A stretch of DNA of 64,000 bases from Alteromonas sp. ASW11-130 (GCF_026183735.1 NZ_JAPFRE010000015.1:383914-447913), one strand, 5' to 3'; positions 19,704 through 27,465 are shown, counted from the stretch's first letter. Program-made: numbers and translations. Notes: generated by a model from the letters alone, not told the origin.

Positions 19704-19905
19704 AATCATTTCTTCATTGAAATTTATAAGTCCTTCATGCGAGCTTGGAGGGAAAAACCGATAGCCATAACCGAGTAGTAAGCAGTCTTACTTGTTGGCG
19801 GAACAACCTTTTGGTGATAGTCAGTGCTTTTTTCTGCTTCCTCACTCGGGGAGTAAATTTTAAAAAATTACTCACTTCGAGTTTTCATGATACGCAAACA
19901 TGAAT

Positions 19906-19924
19906 TGATAATTATTATCATTAG
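19906..19924 (+). promoter_or_regulatory. Fur box upstream of fpr
   Basis: GATAATTATTATCATTAGC matches the 19-bp Fur consensus at 16 positions. It lies about 135 bp before the fpr start, next to a TATTGTATAG-like -10 candidate at about 19935-19944. Confidence 0.85.
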
Positions 19925-20059
19925 CATTATGTGATATTGTATAGTCGTAGTATTTTTATCTTTTCGACAAGGGTGCATTTTATGAAATGCGCATTTTGAG
20001 AGAGTGCGTTTAAAGATGCTCTGTATTAACGCTGATTTTAAACTATGTGGAGTTATGCA

Positions 20060-20869
20060 ATGAGAAACTTGGCCAGTGCTACGGTTACCGAAGTGCATCA
20101 CTGGAATGACACCTTATTTAGCTTTAAAACCAAACGCGAACCTTCTTTCCGTTTTGAAAGTGGTCAGTTCGTGATGGTTGGGTTGGAGGTGGCGGGTCGC
20201 CCATTACTTCGCGCCTATAGTATTGCCAGCGCCAATTATGCAGATGAACTTGAATTCTTTAGTATAAAAGTGCCTGATGGCGCATTAACGTCTCGATTGC
20301 AGCATATAACGCCCGGCAGCAGTGTAATGCATTCTGTCAGACCTGCCGGAACGCTGGTTCCAGGTCACTTACTGCCGGGCAAGCATTTGTATCTGCTTGC
20401 TACAGGCACTGGCCTTGCTCCGTTTATGAGTATTGTTCGGGATCCACTGATTTACGAACAATATGACAAAATTATTCTGGTTCACTGTACGCGTTGGGTT
20501 TCAGAGTTAGCGTATCAGGAAGAGCTGCTCAAACACCTCCCAAATAACCCTTACTTTGGTGAGGAAGTATCGGCAAAGCTGATTTATCATCCCTCCGTGA
20601 CCCGCGAGGAATACCTGTTCTCTAGTCATCCTGAACGTAACACTCCCCGCCTTCACACCGGTCGAATTACCACACTTTTAGAGTCTGGTGAACTAATTAA
20701 TGCTACGTGCCAACCAGCTTTAAACCCTGCAACAGCCAGATTTATGCTGTGCGGAAACGATGAAATGTTAAGGGACTTAAGTGAGATGCTTAAATCAAAA
20801 GGGTTTACGAAAGCGACCTCAAGAATGCAAGGGCACTTTGTCATTGAACAAGCATTTTTAGAAAAATAG
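20060..20869 (+). CDS. fpr: Ferredoxin/flavodoxin-NADP+ reductase
   Basis: 269 aa. FAD-binding half: 'RPLLRAYSIASANYADEL' (RxYSIAS) and 'FFSIKVPDGALTSRLQHI'. NADP half: 'LLATGTGLAPFMSIVRD' and 'RFMLCGNDEMLRDLSEML'. These match bacterial Fpr-type reductases, which move electrons between NADPH and ferredoxin or flavodoxin in the cytoplasm and can supply electrons for iron release and Fe-S repair. Start chosen at 20060 because GGAG sits 7 nt upstream; an ATG 15 bp earlier has no such site. A Fur box lies upstream, unlike the SoxRS-type control of the E. coli gene, linking it to iron starvation. A 12-bp-stem hairpin follows the stop. Confidence 0.93.
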   Translation: MRNLASATVTEVHHWNDTLFSFKTKREPSFRFESGQFVMVGLEVAGRPLLRAYSIASANYADELEFFSIKVPDGALTSRLQHITPGSSVMHSVRPAGTLVPGHLLPGKHLYLLATGTGLAPFMSIVRDPLIYEQYDKIILVHCTRWVSELAYQEELLKHLPNNPYFGEEVSAKLIYHPSVTREEYLFSSHPERNTPRLHTGRITTLLESGELINATCQPALNPATARFMLCGNDEMLRDLSEMLKSKGFTKATSRMQGHFVIEQAFLEK

Positions 20870-20881
20870 TCGGATAATTAG

Positions 20882-20917
20882 ACCAGAAGGAAGGCCATAC
20901 ATCTTTCTTCTGGTTTC
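20882..20917 (+). terminator. Hairpin terminator after fpr
   Basis: ACCAGAAGGAAG pairs with CTTTCTTCTGGT (one G-U), 9-nt loop, followed by a short T run. Begins 12 nt after the fpr stop. Confidence 0.55.
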
Positions 20918-20986
20918 ATACCAAACCATAAGCGCGTTAACGCGGAGCTGAATACTTATCTGACACTAACGCGGTCTTATAGTCAC

Positions 20987-21325
20987 TCAGCTGACCCGCC
21001 ATCTTAATGCCTGTAATAATCTTCCAGTACGTTCCGCAATGGCCTGCTGATAGTCGACGCGTCCCACTATTTCATAGGCTTGGGTTAATAAACAGTTGAG
21101 CGATTCAATTTTTTCACGCAACTGAAAACTGTCATCTTCCTCCAACTCTAACAGGATAGCGGCGATGTCGAAGGCACACCCTAGATAAGGAATTGCCTCC
21201 GTGTAATGCCCTTCATAAAACAACATTACACCTTGTAATTCATCCCGTTGAAGAAAATGGGTAGCGTGCTGGGGGTTATTATAAATCCAGTCCGCGTGTT
21301 TTGCGCACAGATATGATAGCTGCAT
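20987..21325 (-). CDS. Fur-box-preceded small cytosolic protein of unknown function
   Basis: 112 aa, no signal peptide or membrane segment. Composition suggests paired helices of TPR type ('VMLFYEGHYTEAIPYLGCAF' resembles one TPR unit). The gene is well supported: AGGAGG lies 7 nt before the ATG, and a Fur box (21377-21395) is 52 bp upstream. It is therefore probably an iron-starvation protein. No family recognised. The divergent five-gene nucleotide cluster begins 224 bp away and might share the control region. Confidence 0.75.
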   Translation of the reverse strand: MQLSYLCAKHADWIYNNPQHATHFLQRDELQGVMLFYEGHYTEAIPYLGCAFDIAAILLELEEDDSFQLREKIESLNCLLTQAYEIVGRVDYQQAIAERTGRLLQALRWRVS

Positions 21326-21376
21326 GGTGTGTCCTCCTGAAAACTACCTTAGAGCAACCCACGCAATAACGCAAAC

Positions 21377-21395
21377 GATAATTATTATCATTTAA
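21377..21395 (-). promoter_or_regulatory. Fur box in the divergent region before the unknown 112-aa gene
   Basis: GATAATTATTATCATTTAA, a close match to the Fur consensus (first 17 positions nearly as good as the fpr box). It is 52 bp from the minus-strand gene start and 155 bp from the plus-strand operon start, so it most likely acts on the former. Confidence 0.8.
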
Positions 21396-21549
21396 TACGA
21401 TACTCTTCTTTACTCAATACTTGTCGGGTCAGTTGAGGAGGCAAGGTACACAGCTGCCACAACATTAAACATGTCGCGGTGAGTGGAAAATCAATGCTGC
21501 TTAACTATAATTTTTATACCATAAATATGTGTGATGCCAAGGAGCCTCA

Positions 21550-22899
21550 ATGAAATCATTGGGCAGGCAGTTACCAATAAATATCGAAATGGAAGAACGC
21601 GTAGTTGTGCGTCCTCCCACCTGGCGCGAAACGCCTTATGAAATTTCCTACCTATTGGTCGAACGGGAAGTAACGTCTTCGGAACTCGTACAGCTTCTTA
21701 AATGGGCAGCTACACAGGGGCTGAAAAACCCGAAAGTTATTACGCCCCACATGGTGCGTTGGTCTTCCCTGCTGCACCCTCGTTTTTATCATGCCGTTTG
21801 TAAGGGTAACGCGATGTATCCTCCCCTGTATTGGCACGATCCAGACCTTCCAAATGATTTTACTTCGCTGTCACGCTTATGGTTAGAGTCAACGCAATTT
21901 CTGGCGGGAGTTACCTTGTGTGCAGCCATTATTCAGAATCGCTACTCCCGAGGCACGATTGAAAGTAAGCTCGACAAACTTTGGGACGCGGGCCGACTGG
22001 CCAATGAAGGCATGATCCCGGCACTTACTTCGCTCAACCTGCATACCGAAATCAACGAACTAGTCCGTAGCCAACAGAGCGACCAATCTAAACTATTCGC
22101 GTTGCGCCACTGGTTTAAAGTGATATTAGCCACCCTCGCCCCGCAAACAGGCCAACTAAAAACGATGCGCACAATGCCATTGCCTAGCGAAATTGCAGAA
22201 CGCTTTGGTTTTGTCAAAGCGCTTCGTCAATCGTTGGGCCACCAACTTCACGCCGTTATTGTTTACGGCTCAAGTGTGTCTAGTACTAACTATGCGGATA
22301 TCGATGTTTTGCTTATCGTGAAACATTCAGACGAAGTGCTCAAAAAGATGGCAGGTACCTCTCCACGCTGGAACGGCAAAGAACTCAACATGGGCGTTTA
22401 TTCCATAGAGGAATTCATCACCATGCAGCAGCTCTCAGGGGACAATTTGCTTGATTATGGCATCTGTATTTGGGGAGAAGCACCTGTTGTACATAAACCT
22501 CAGGCGCAATTGTTAGCCCGTAACTTTAGTTTTGGTGCCATTCGCCAACGCCAGCAACTGGGTATGCTAGCCCGCCAGTTTAGCGCCACCCGTCTACCGC
22601 TGGAAGATCGCACTAATCTTCATCAATATTTCGTAAAAATTCCCGCCAATGTGGCTAAAGGTACCCTTGGGGCAACAAATCAAAGGCTATCCAAAGACCA
22701 AATCAATCATTGGCTCGTTTCCCAGACAGACTTCGACATGTATCGAGCGCAGGATGAGGCTCGCAAAGGTGACATACAGGGTGCACTAGCGTCGTCCTCA
22801 CTGGCTACAGGCAAGGTGCTCAGTGCACTTAATCAGCTTATGTCCGTTGCAACCGCGCGAAAAAACAGGGAATCACCAACCTTTAGGACAGAACCATGA
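21550..22899 (+). CDS. Pol-beta-superfamily nucleotidyltransferase, first gene of the nucleotide-cluster operon
   Basis: 449 aa. Residues 236-256 read 'AVIVYGSSVSSTNYADIDV': the GS motif (240-241) followed by DxD (250 and 252), the metal-binding core of polymerase-beta-type nucleotidyltransferases. The ~210 residues before it and ~190 after it are helix-rich and unrecognised. The enzyme should transfer an NMP to an unknown acceptor, or could be a non-canonical nucleotide synthase. AAGGAG sits 6 nt before the ATG. The stop overlaps the next start (ATGA), so the pair is translationally coupled. First gene of a run of five on the same strand. I do not know a characterised homologue with this full architecture. 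Confidence 0.8.
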   Translation: MKSLGRQLPINIEMEERVVVRPPTWRETPYEISYLLVEREVTSSELVQLLKWAATQGLKNPKVITPHMVRWSSLLHPRFYHAVCKGNAMYPPLYWHDPDLPNDFTSLSRLWLESTQFLAGVTLCAAIIQNRYSRGTIESKLDKLWDAGRLANEGMIPALTSLNLHTEINELVRSQQSDQSKLFALRHWFKVILATLAPQTGQLKTMRTMPLPSEIAERFGFVKALRQSLGHQLHAVIVYGSSVSSTNYADIDVLLIVKHSDEVLKKMAGTSPRWNGKELNMGVYSIEEFITMQQLSGDNLLDYGICIWGEAPVVHKPQAQLLARNFSFGAIRQRQQLGMLARQFSATRLPLEDRTNLHQYFVKIPANVAKGTLGATNQRLSKDQINHWLVSQTDFDMYRAQDEARKGDIQGALASSSLATGKVLSALNQLMSVATARKNRESPTFRTEP

Positions 22900-23930
22900 C
22901 CATCGCCAAACAACCTATTTCACTGAGACCTGAAGTAGACTATTTACTGGGCACCTGCGCAGAATTTGGGCTAGACGTGGATTTTATAAAACAGGATAAA
23001 CCCTCCGGTATAATAGAACTGCTCGGTCCCAGCGACGAATCACTCATTGTTGATCCAACAAAAAGTGATTCGAATATGTTTAGTCAGCTCCTAGCTCAGC
23101 TACGCATCGATTTCAAATCACTCCCATTACTGGTTCTGGGAGACAGCAAAGAGATAAGGTTGCTCACCCCCAAAATCGCCTTAGCCAGGTTACTTCCCAC
23201 TGTTTATTCCTACACGTTCAATCGATACGGTACTATTCCTGAAACCGATACTATCAGAGCTAAATTTTCAGCTCAGGTATTTCGCCATATGGCCTTATCT
23301 CCCGGTGCCAGGCACATCAGTACAGCATTTTTAGGCTTACTTCACGACGATAAGGGCCCGCTGCTGGCAGAACAAGTAGTACAGACCTGCAATTTGGAAG
23401 TCAGAGTAAAACGTTATCACATTGGCTCTCCGTTACATCGCTACAAGTACATGGAAAAGCACAACACCGCTTTTGGTAAGCCACCACTGCAACGCTGGAG
23501 GCGCTTTGATAACCCTCTCGTCTGTTTTGATTGGCGGCATCCGTTAAAAGATGAAAAAGGTAATCGACTAGCAGATGAGCCTCTTCCAGACGATTACGCA
23601 GCAATGTGGATTGAAGACGTCAATAAAGCAAAAGCCGTCGCCAGGGACGCTTTTTTATGGCTCGAGGAACGATTCGAAAAAGCAGGCTTACGCCTTGTTG
23701 ATATTTGCTTTTTTATTGACCGCAGTGGCTCGGTGCTATTTGGCGAAATAAGCCCAGACTGCATGCGAGTACGAGATGGCTCATCAGCAAATGCGCAAGC
23801 ATTAGATAAAGACGTATGGCGCTCAGGTGGTAGCGCTGAAGAAGTAGTTATCCGTTATCAACAACTTTACGATTTAGTGTTTGGTTCTCAGTGTATCGAG
23901 GATCCCCGTCAGCCCATTCCTATTCAATAA
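22896..23930 (+). CDS. Divergent PurC (SAICAR synthetase)-like ATP-dependent ligase
   Basis: 344 aa, longer than bacterial PurC (about 240). The C-terminal two thirds follow the SAICAR synthetase pattern: 'EVRVKRYHIGSPLHRYKY' (168-185) in place of the ExxVRxxxxGS segment, 'PLVCFDWRHPLKDE' and 'RLADEPLPDDYA' (207-234), 'AGLRLVDICFFID' (263-275), 'GEISPDCMRVRD' (283-294; canonical DEISPD) and 'ALDKDVWR' (302-309). The N-terminal ~120 residues are poorly matched. PurC joins aspartate to CAIR; this paralogue may form an amide on another nucleotide or carboxylate. No other purine gene is nearby, so a housekeeping role is unlikely. Confidence 0.8.
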   Translation: MTIAKQPISLRPEVDYLLGTCAEFGLDVDFIKQDKPSGIIELLGPSDESLIVDPTKSDSNMFSQLLAQLRIDFKSLPLLVLGDSKEIRLLTPKIALARLLPTVYSYTFNRYGTIPETDTIRAKFSAQVFRHMALSPGARHISTAFLGLLHDDKGPLLAEQVVQTCNLEVRVKRYHIGSPLHRYKYMEKHNTAFGKPPLQRWRRFDNPLVCFDWRHPLKDEKGNRLADEPLPDDYAAMWIEDVNKAKAVARDAFLWLEERFEKAGLRLVDICFFIDRSGSVLFGEISPDCMRVRDGSSANAQALDKDVWRSGGSAEEVVIRYQQLYDLVFGSQCIEDPRQPIPIQ

Positions 23931-23940
23931 GGAGAATATG

Positions 23941-24258
23941 ATGGAAACAAGAAGCAAACCAACCTCAGTAAAAAACAAACGGCTGAAAATTTCCCCCGCC
24001 GGTATGATCACTTTACCCGTAGCTGCTCGAAAGTCCCTTAGGATGGAGAAGGGAAAGGGCTCACAGGTATCAGTAGCGGTGAAAGACCGCGCAGTAGAGT
24101 TAGCCCAAACCAACGCTTCTGGAGGTTTTCGTGTCTCACCTAAGGGACAGCTAGAGCTATTAGGCGACGCTAAAGAAGTACTCCAATCAGGCGAAGCTCA
24201 GCACTTCTGGGTTGAGCTAAATGATGAGCGAGGAAATGTTGTACTACATCCGTATTAG
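23941..24258 (+). CDS. Tandem SpoVT/AbrB-like domain protein
   Basis: 105 aa from ATG 23941 (AAGGAG spaced 6 nt; ATG 23938 is the alternative). Two swapped-hairpin AbrB/MazE-like units are visible: 'LKISPAGMITLPVAARKSL' (about 16-34) and 'GFRVSPKGQLELLGDAKE' (about 62-79). One chain could thus make a complete AbrB-type DNA-binding fold. Probably a regulator of its own operon; an antitoxin role is less likely since no toxin-like partner is adjacent. Starts 10 nt after the purC-like stop. Confidence 0.7.
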   Translation: METRSKPTSVKNKRLKISPAGMITLPVAARKSLRMEKGKGSQVSVAVKDRAVELAQTNASGGFRVSPKGQLELLGDAKEVLQSGEAQHFWVELNDERGNVVLHPY

Positions 24259-24284
24259 TCATAACGCACGTTAAAGCAGTATTT

Positions 24285-24869
24285 ATGATGAAAGTATTCG
24301 CATTAGATGGGCATGATGGGGCTGGAAAAACTTCACTTGCCCAGGCACTTGCTAAACAGGTGGGTGGCGTCTACGCTCGACCCTTCGGGGGAGAAACTGG
24401 CGCCCGCTTACTTTCTGCGGGTAATGATAAACGGGTGGATGAATTAGTAACCATTGGCCGCGACGCGATTTTAAAGGCTATTCGTCCCCACATAAAAGAT
24501 TCAACCCCCGTGATACTTGATCGGGGCTGGGTCACAGTGGCGTCATTTGTCGCAGATAAACCTGCGTTTTTTAAACAGTGGACATTGTGGTGCCCGACCA
24601 CATTATGTTGGATAGACTTGAATACAACGCTGAAGCGACTGCATACGCGACTACACAGTAACAGCCCACAATACCAGGATGAACAAGCAGAAAAGCTATG
24701 TTGGCACCGGCATTATCTAGCCATCTATTTTGAATTAGCTGAACGCTTTAACCTTCCTGTTCTACGCACTGATCAACACGCGTTCCAACCCTGCTTAGAC
24801 AAATTGGTGGAACAGTTTACTCAGCATGACTGGTCAGCCTTACCTACAATACTTAATGAAGGACAATAA
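24285..24869 (+). CDS. Thymidylate-kinase-like P-loop nucleotide kinase
   Basis: 194 aa. Walker A 'GHDGAGKTSLA' at 9-19, the DR motif 'VILDRGWVT' at 76-84 (canonical DRY/F region of Tmk-like kinases) and a lid-like 'KRLHTRLHSNSPQYQDE' segment. It most likely phosphorylates a nucleoside monophosphate. It differs from housekeeping Tmk (no FEGIDGAGK, shorter LID), so the substrate may be an unusual nucleotide. Start could be either ATG of the ATGATG pair. Its stop lies 1 nt before the GTG of the hisG-like gene. Confidence 0.75.
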   Translation: MMKVFALDGHDGAGKTSLAQALAKQVGGVYARPFGGETGARLLSAGNDKRVDELVTIGRDAILKAIRPHIKDSTPVILDRGWVTVASFVADKPAFFKQWTLWCPTTLCWIDLNTTLKRLHTRLHSNSPQYQDEQAEKLCWHRHYLAIYFELAERFNLPVLRTDQHAFQPCLDKLVEQFTQHDWSALPTILNEGQ

Positions 24870-24870
24870 T

Positions 24871-25587
24871 GTGGAACCGGACCCCCACCTGCGCATTGCC
24901 ATTCAAAAATCAGGCAGGCTAAGCGACGTATGCCAACATCTCTTGTGGAAAGCGGGTATCAATCTTTTATTCTCTGAACGAACGTTAGTGGTTACTTCGA
25001 GCAATCACCCCATCGATGTAGTTAGGGTGCGAAATAGTGATATACCTTCATTAGTAATGGAGGGCAATGTTGATATTGGTGTCACTGGCGAGAATATGCT
25101 CTGTGAAAAACGCCTGCAACGTTTAGAACGTAACCAAAAAGCTGGCTATACCACACTTGGCTATTTGGGATTCGGCCAATGTCGCTTATCGATCGCCGTA
25201 CCCACTAACTTTGCCTTTACCGATTTGTCGTGTTTACAAGGGTGTCGGATAGCGACCAGTTACCCAATGCTACTCAAACAGTATTTACACTTGCACGATG
25301 TTCACGCTGACATCGTCCCATTAACTGGGTCGGTCGAGGTGGCGCCTTCAATTGGTATGGCCGATGCAATTTGTGATTTAGTTTCGACAGGCGCCACCCT
25401 CACCTCCAACCATTTAGTGGAAGTTGCCCAGGTGATGCGCTCGCAGGTATTGATGATTAAGCATTTAGGGAAGCTTAGTGACCGTAATGCTCACACTCTC
25501 TCTGCTATACTCAAGCGGCTGAATGGCATATCTGGGCAGGCGGTCACCTCACCCGACCACGCTCATCACCTCCCTGGCTCAGCGTAA
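24871..25587 (+). CDS. HisG-like ATP phosphoribosyltransferase lacking the C-terminal regulatory domain
   Basis: 238 aa from GTG 24871, preceded by AAGGA at a spacing of 7 nt; this start aligns with the usual HisG N-terminus ('LRIAIQKSGRLSDVCQ'). Conserved: 'VVRVRNSDIPSLVMEGNVDIGVTGENM', split here as 'RVRNSDIPSLVMEG' and 'VDIGVTGENM'; 'GFGQCRLSIAVP'; 'RIATSYPMLLKQYL'; the PRPP loop 'ADAICDLVSTGATLTSN'. It resembles the long (E. coli-type, 299 aa) form but stops near residue 238, just where the ACT-like histidine-binding domain should begin. It should couple ATP or a similar base to PRPP without histidine feedback. No other his gene is present. Confidence 0.87.
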   Translation: MEPDPHLRIAIQKSGRLSDVCQHLLWKAGINLLFSERTLVVTSSNHPIDVVRVRNSDIPSLVMEGNVDIGVTGENMLCEKRLQRLERNQKAGYTTLGYLGFGQCRLSIAVPTNFAFTDLSCLQGCRIATSYPMLLKQYLHLHDVHADIVPLTGSVEVAPSIGMADAICDLVSTGATLTSNHLVEVAQVMRSQVLMIKHLGKLSDRNAHTLSAILKRLNGISGQAVTSPDHAHHLPGSA

Positions 25588-25984
25588 AAGAAGTGCGTCC
25601 TCAATAGTTGGTGCTACTAACATTTCATGCTTTAGTCCCATGTCGCAGCAGACTATGGCTAAATAGTAAAAACGTTACGTCTTTTATCCTAGGCTGGCGT
25701 TACTGCAATGATAGTAACCGACAGAATAATATCGATGCAGGTAACTTATGTGACTGAAAAATGAAAATTAGTCGTCGCGTCTATATGACGCCTTCGAATC
25801 TATTCGCTTTTTCGGCGCATTGGTCAAGGCAGAGCGTGCTGTGAACTCCAATGGTGTACATAAATGGGATTTACGAGCCGCCCCATCTTGTTAAATTGCA
25901 GAAGGTTGTAGCGTATAAAGTAGGGGGATTACTTTAATAGACGTAAGCTCGTAAACGAGCGAACGTCTATGCAAATGGAAATTG
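25588..25984. other. Intergenic region with a strong palindrome
   Basis: 397 bp without a gene. At 25937-25970 lies a palindrome: ATAGACGT…ACGTCTAT outer arms and GCTCGT-AA-ACGAGC inner arms, just downstream of the minus-strand host-attachment gene. No T run follows, so it is either a Rho-assisted terminator hairpin or a binding site. Nothing else identified. Confidence 0.55.
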
Positions 25985-26455
25985 TTAATGGGGGCGAGAG
26001 GTGGCCATTGGGTTTTCGGCTTCTTTTATATAATTTAGCCACGTTGATTCATCGGAATTAACTACATCTTTAGTAACCGTAGTACCCACAATTTTTTCCA
26101 GCTGGCTATTCATCTTTTTACGCATTTTGCCTAAAAAGGCTGGCTCAGCGATGAAATCGATATGATATATTTTTTCCGAACACCGCTTTTTATCCAGCCA
26201 TTCAACAACCGAAGCTGAAAATTCGTCAGCTTCATGTTCCGCCGCATCTTTTCGACTCATTGTATCTACGCCAGGTACTAACGCACTCGGGGATGAAATA
26301 GAGCCCGGCCTGTCGGTTACTATATCACTGTCCGATTTCCGCCCGTCACGATTATTTAATACAGTCACTGGCTCCAGTTCGGTGGCATTATTACGAACTT
26401 GAAATATCTTTGCTTCACTTCGATTTGCAACCACTAGATACGATTTACCGATCAT
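25985..26455 (-). CDS. Host-attachment protein family (baeRF-like)
   Basis: 156 aa. 'YLVVANRSEAKIFQV' near the N-terminus, 'GRKSDSDIVTDRPGS' and 'DAAEHEADEFSASVVEWL' match the family annotated 'protein required for attachment to host cells', related to archaeal release-factor eRF1-like domains. The proteins are cytosolic; the name comes from a plant-attachment phenotype and the biochemical role is not settled. A possible role in ribosome rescue or RNA processing is family-level speculation. Single gene; ends 15 nt before a palindrome. Confidence 0.8.
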   Translation of the reverse strand: MIGKSYLVVANRSEAKIFQVRNNATELEPVTVLNNRDGRKSDSDIVTDRPGSISSPSALVPGVDTMSRKDAAEHEADEFSASVVEWLDKKRCSEKIYHIDFIAEPAFLGKMRKKMNSQLEKIVGTTVTKDVVNSDESTWLNYIKEAENPMATSRPH

Positions 26456-26747
26456 ATAGACTCCTTTTCGTTTACATTTTTTATAAGTGTAGCCTACGGT
26501 TTCATTTCAGCCAGTACGCAATTTAGTGTTAACCAAACTTCATATGCCCCAGAAGGTTTTTACAGAAAATTTGCATACACATTCAATTTATTTAACAAAA
26601 AATATGACCTACCTTTATTTCCGCTTACCCGTGCTTACAGTATTTTTTATTTATCTTGCGAATAGAGGTGTCGATTTTCAGTAGTGGCCCTTGTCACTTG
26701 TCACTTGTCACTTGTCGCCTATACCGCAACCAAAATCAGGACACACT
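26456..26747. other. Intergenic region upstream of small ORF
   Basis: AT-rich; includes the promoter region of the host-attachment gene (minus strand) and a heptanucleotide repeat near its right end. No gene seen. Confidence 0.4.
26690..26716. repeat. Heptanucleotide repeat (CTTGTCA), nearly four copies
   Basis: Direct tandem copies at 26690, 26697, 26704 and a partial one at 26711. The same heptamer occurs twice upstream of rep (49215-49228). Confidence 0.85.
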
Positions 26748-26888
26748 ATGAAATTTTTGACTTTCTGCCGAGCGGCAGCTTTCTCCTTTGCCACCAGCAC
26801 TAACACGTCTGCGTTTGGCGAACCTCCCACTTTTGTGCATCTATCTGAGTTGAGTTGGCAGGATATCGCAGTTATCTCTACTCTATAA
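26748..26888 (+). CDS. Possible 46-aa exported peptide
   Basis: An ATG with AGGA 6 nt upstream opens a 46-codon frame: a basic/hydrophobic start (MKFLTFCRAAAFSFA) that could be a signal peptide, then a short tail (…EPPTFVHLSELSWQDIAV). The beginning faintly resembles the PEP-CTERM precursors downstream, so it could also be a remnant of such a gene. No homologue known to me. Confidence 0.3.
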   Translation: MKFLTFCRAAAFSFATSTNTSAFGEPPTFVHLSELSWQDIAVISTL

Positions 26889-27422
26889 GTATACTAACGT
26901 AACAATCATGCGCGGGGCGGGCGATTATCCCCACCTCGCCTGACTCCTTTATATCAGCTCTCAGCAATATCTTTATGTCGTTCACACCAATCTATGTGCG
27001 CCTATCTTTCGTGAACTAATCCGCGACTTTTCTATAGTTGTATGAAAGATAGTTAGGCCAGCCTGACAGCCCTCCTCTTTAGGCGTCATTACAAAGGGTA
27101 AAGATACACAGGCGAATAGAACAACCAATCTTTGGAAAAAAGTATATACGAGTGCGTTACATAATAAACCTGCTTTGCTAAACGCTTTCAGTTTTTACTA
27201 AGCTAGTCTGGCGGAGGTTGCGGGGAGCGAAACACAACGAAGTTGCAGGATGGATACGACACGCCCAGAGAAGTAACGCTCAATAAATCGAAGCATCGTG
27301 CCATTGACCCTAAGGCGCAGGCATACCTTTATCAGTGGACTTCTTAAAAAAAAGATGCCTGCTCTACTTGGCCCTGGAGCCCGACACTATTACCAAGGGA
27401 ATTAGTAGGGATGACGAAACGT
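26889..27422. other. Intergenic region, no gene seen
   Basis: 534 bp. A GC-rich hairpin-like stretch at about 26910-26940 could terminate the small ORF. Short open stretches around 27230-27345 have no start with a ribosome site and no recognisable motif. Confidence 0.4.
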
Positions 27423-27450
27423 AAAAAGCCGCCTGACAAGGCGGCTTTTT
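27423..27450 (-). terminator. Rho-independent terminator after PEP-CTERM gene 1
   Basis: AAAAAGCCGCC-TGACAA-GGCGGCTTTTT: perfect stem with A/T tracts on both sides, so it can work in both directions. Located 16 nt past the stop of the PEP-CTERM gene. Confidence 0.9.
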
Positions 27451-27465
27451 CATAGCTGACTGAGC

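Larger units (their letters stand above)
19526..20059. other. Divergent regulatory region between siderophore receptor and fpr
   Basis: 534 bp without a gene. It carries a Fur box near each end (19582-19600 and 19906-19924), so both divergent genes look iron-regulated. Between them lie three tandem 8-mers (ACAAAGCT/ACAAAGTT/ACAAAGTT) at 19680-19703 and a small AGTAAG-CAGT-CTTACT hairpin at 19777-19792. The 19720-19860 stretch holds nothing else I can name. Confidence 0.6.

Noticed and set aside
22896..25587. PurC- and HisG-like genes as the housekeeping purC and hisG
   Set aside because: Divergent motifs, missing HisG regulatory domain and absence of any pur or his neighbour argue against it, though the rest of the genome was not visible.
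26690..26716. Heptamer tract considered as a CRISPR array
   Set aside because: Repeats are 7 bp with no spacers; no cas genes in the window.
27190..27345. Short open stretch reading like 'EVTLNKSKHRAIDPKAQ', possible integrase or transposase remnant
   Set aside because: Too short, no start with a ribosome site, and no motif that ties it to any mobile-element family.
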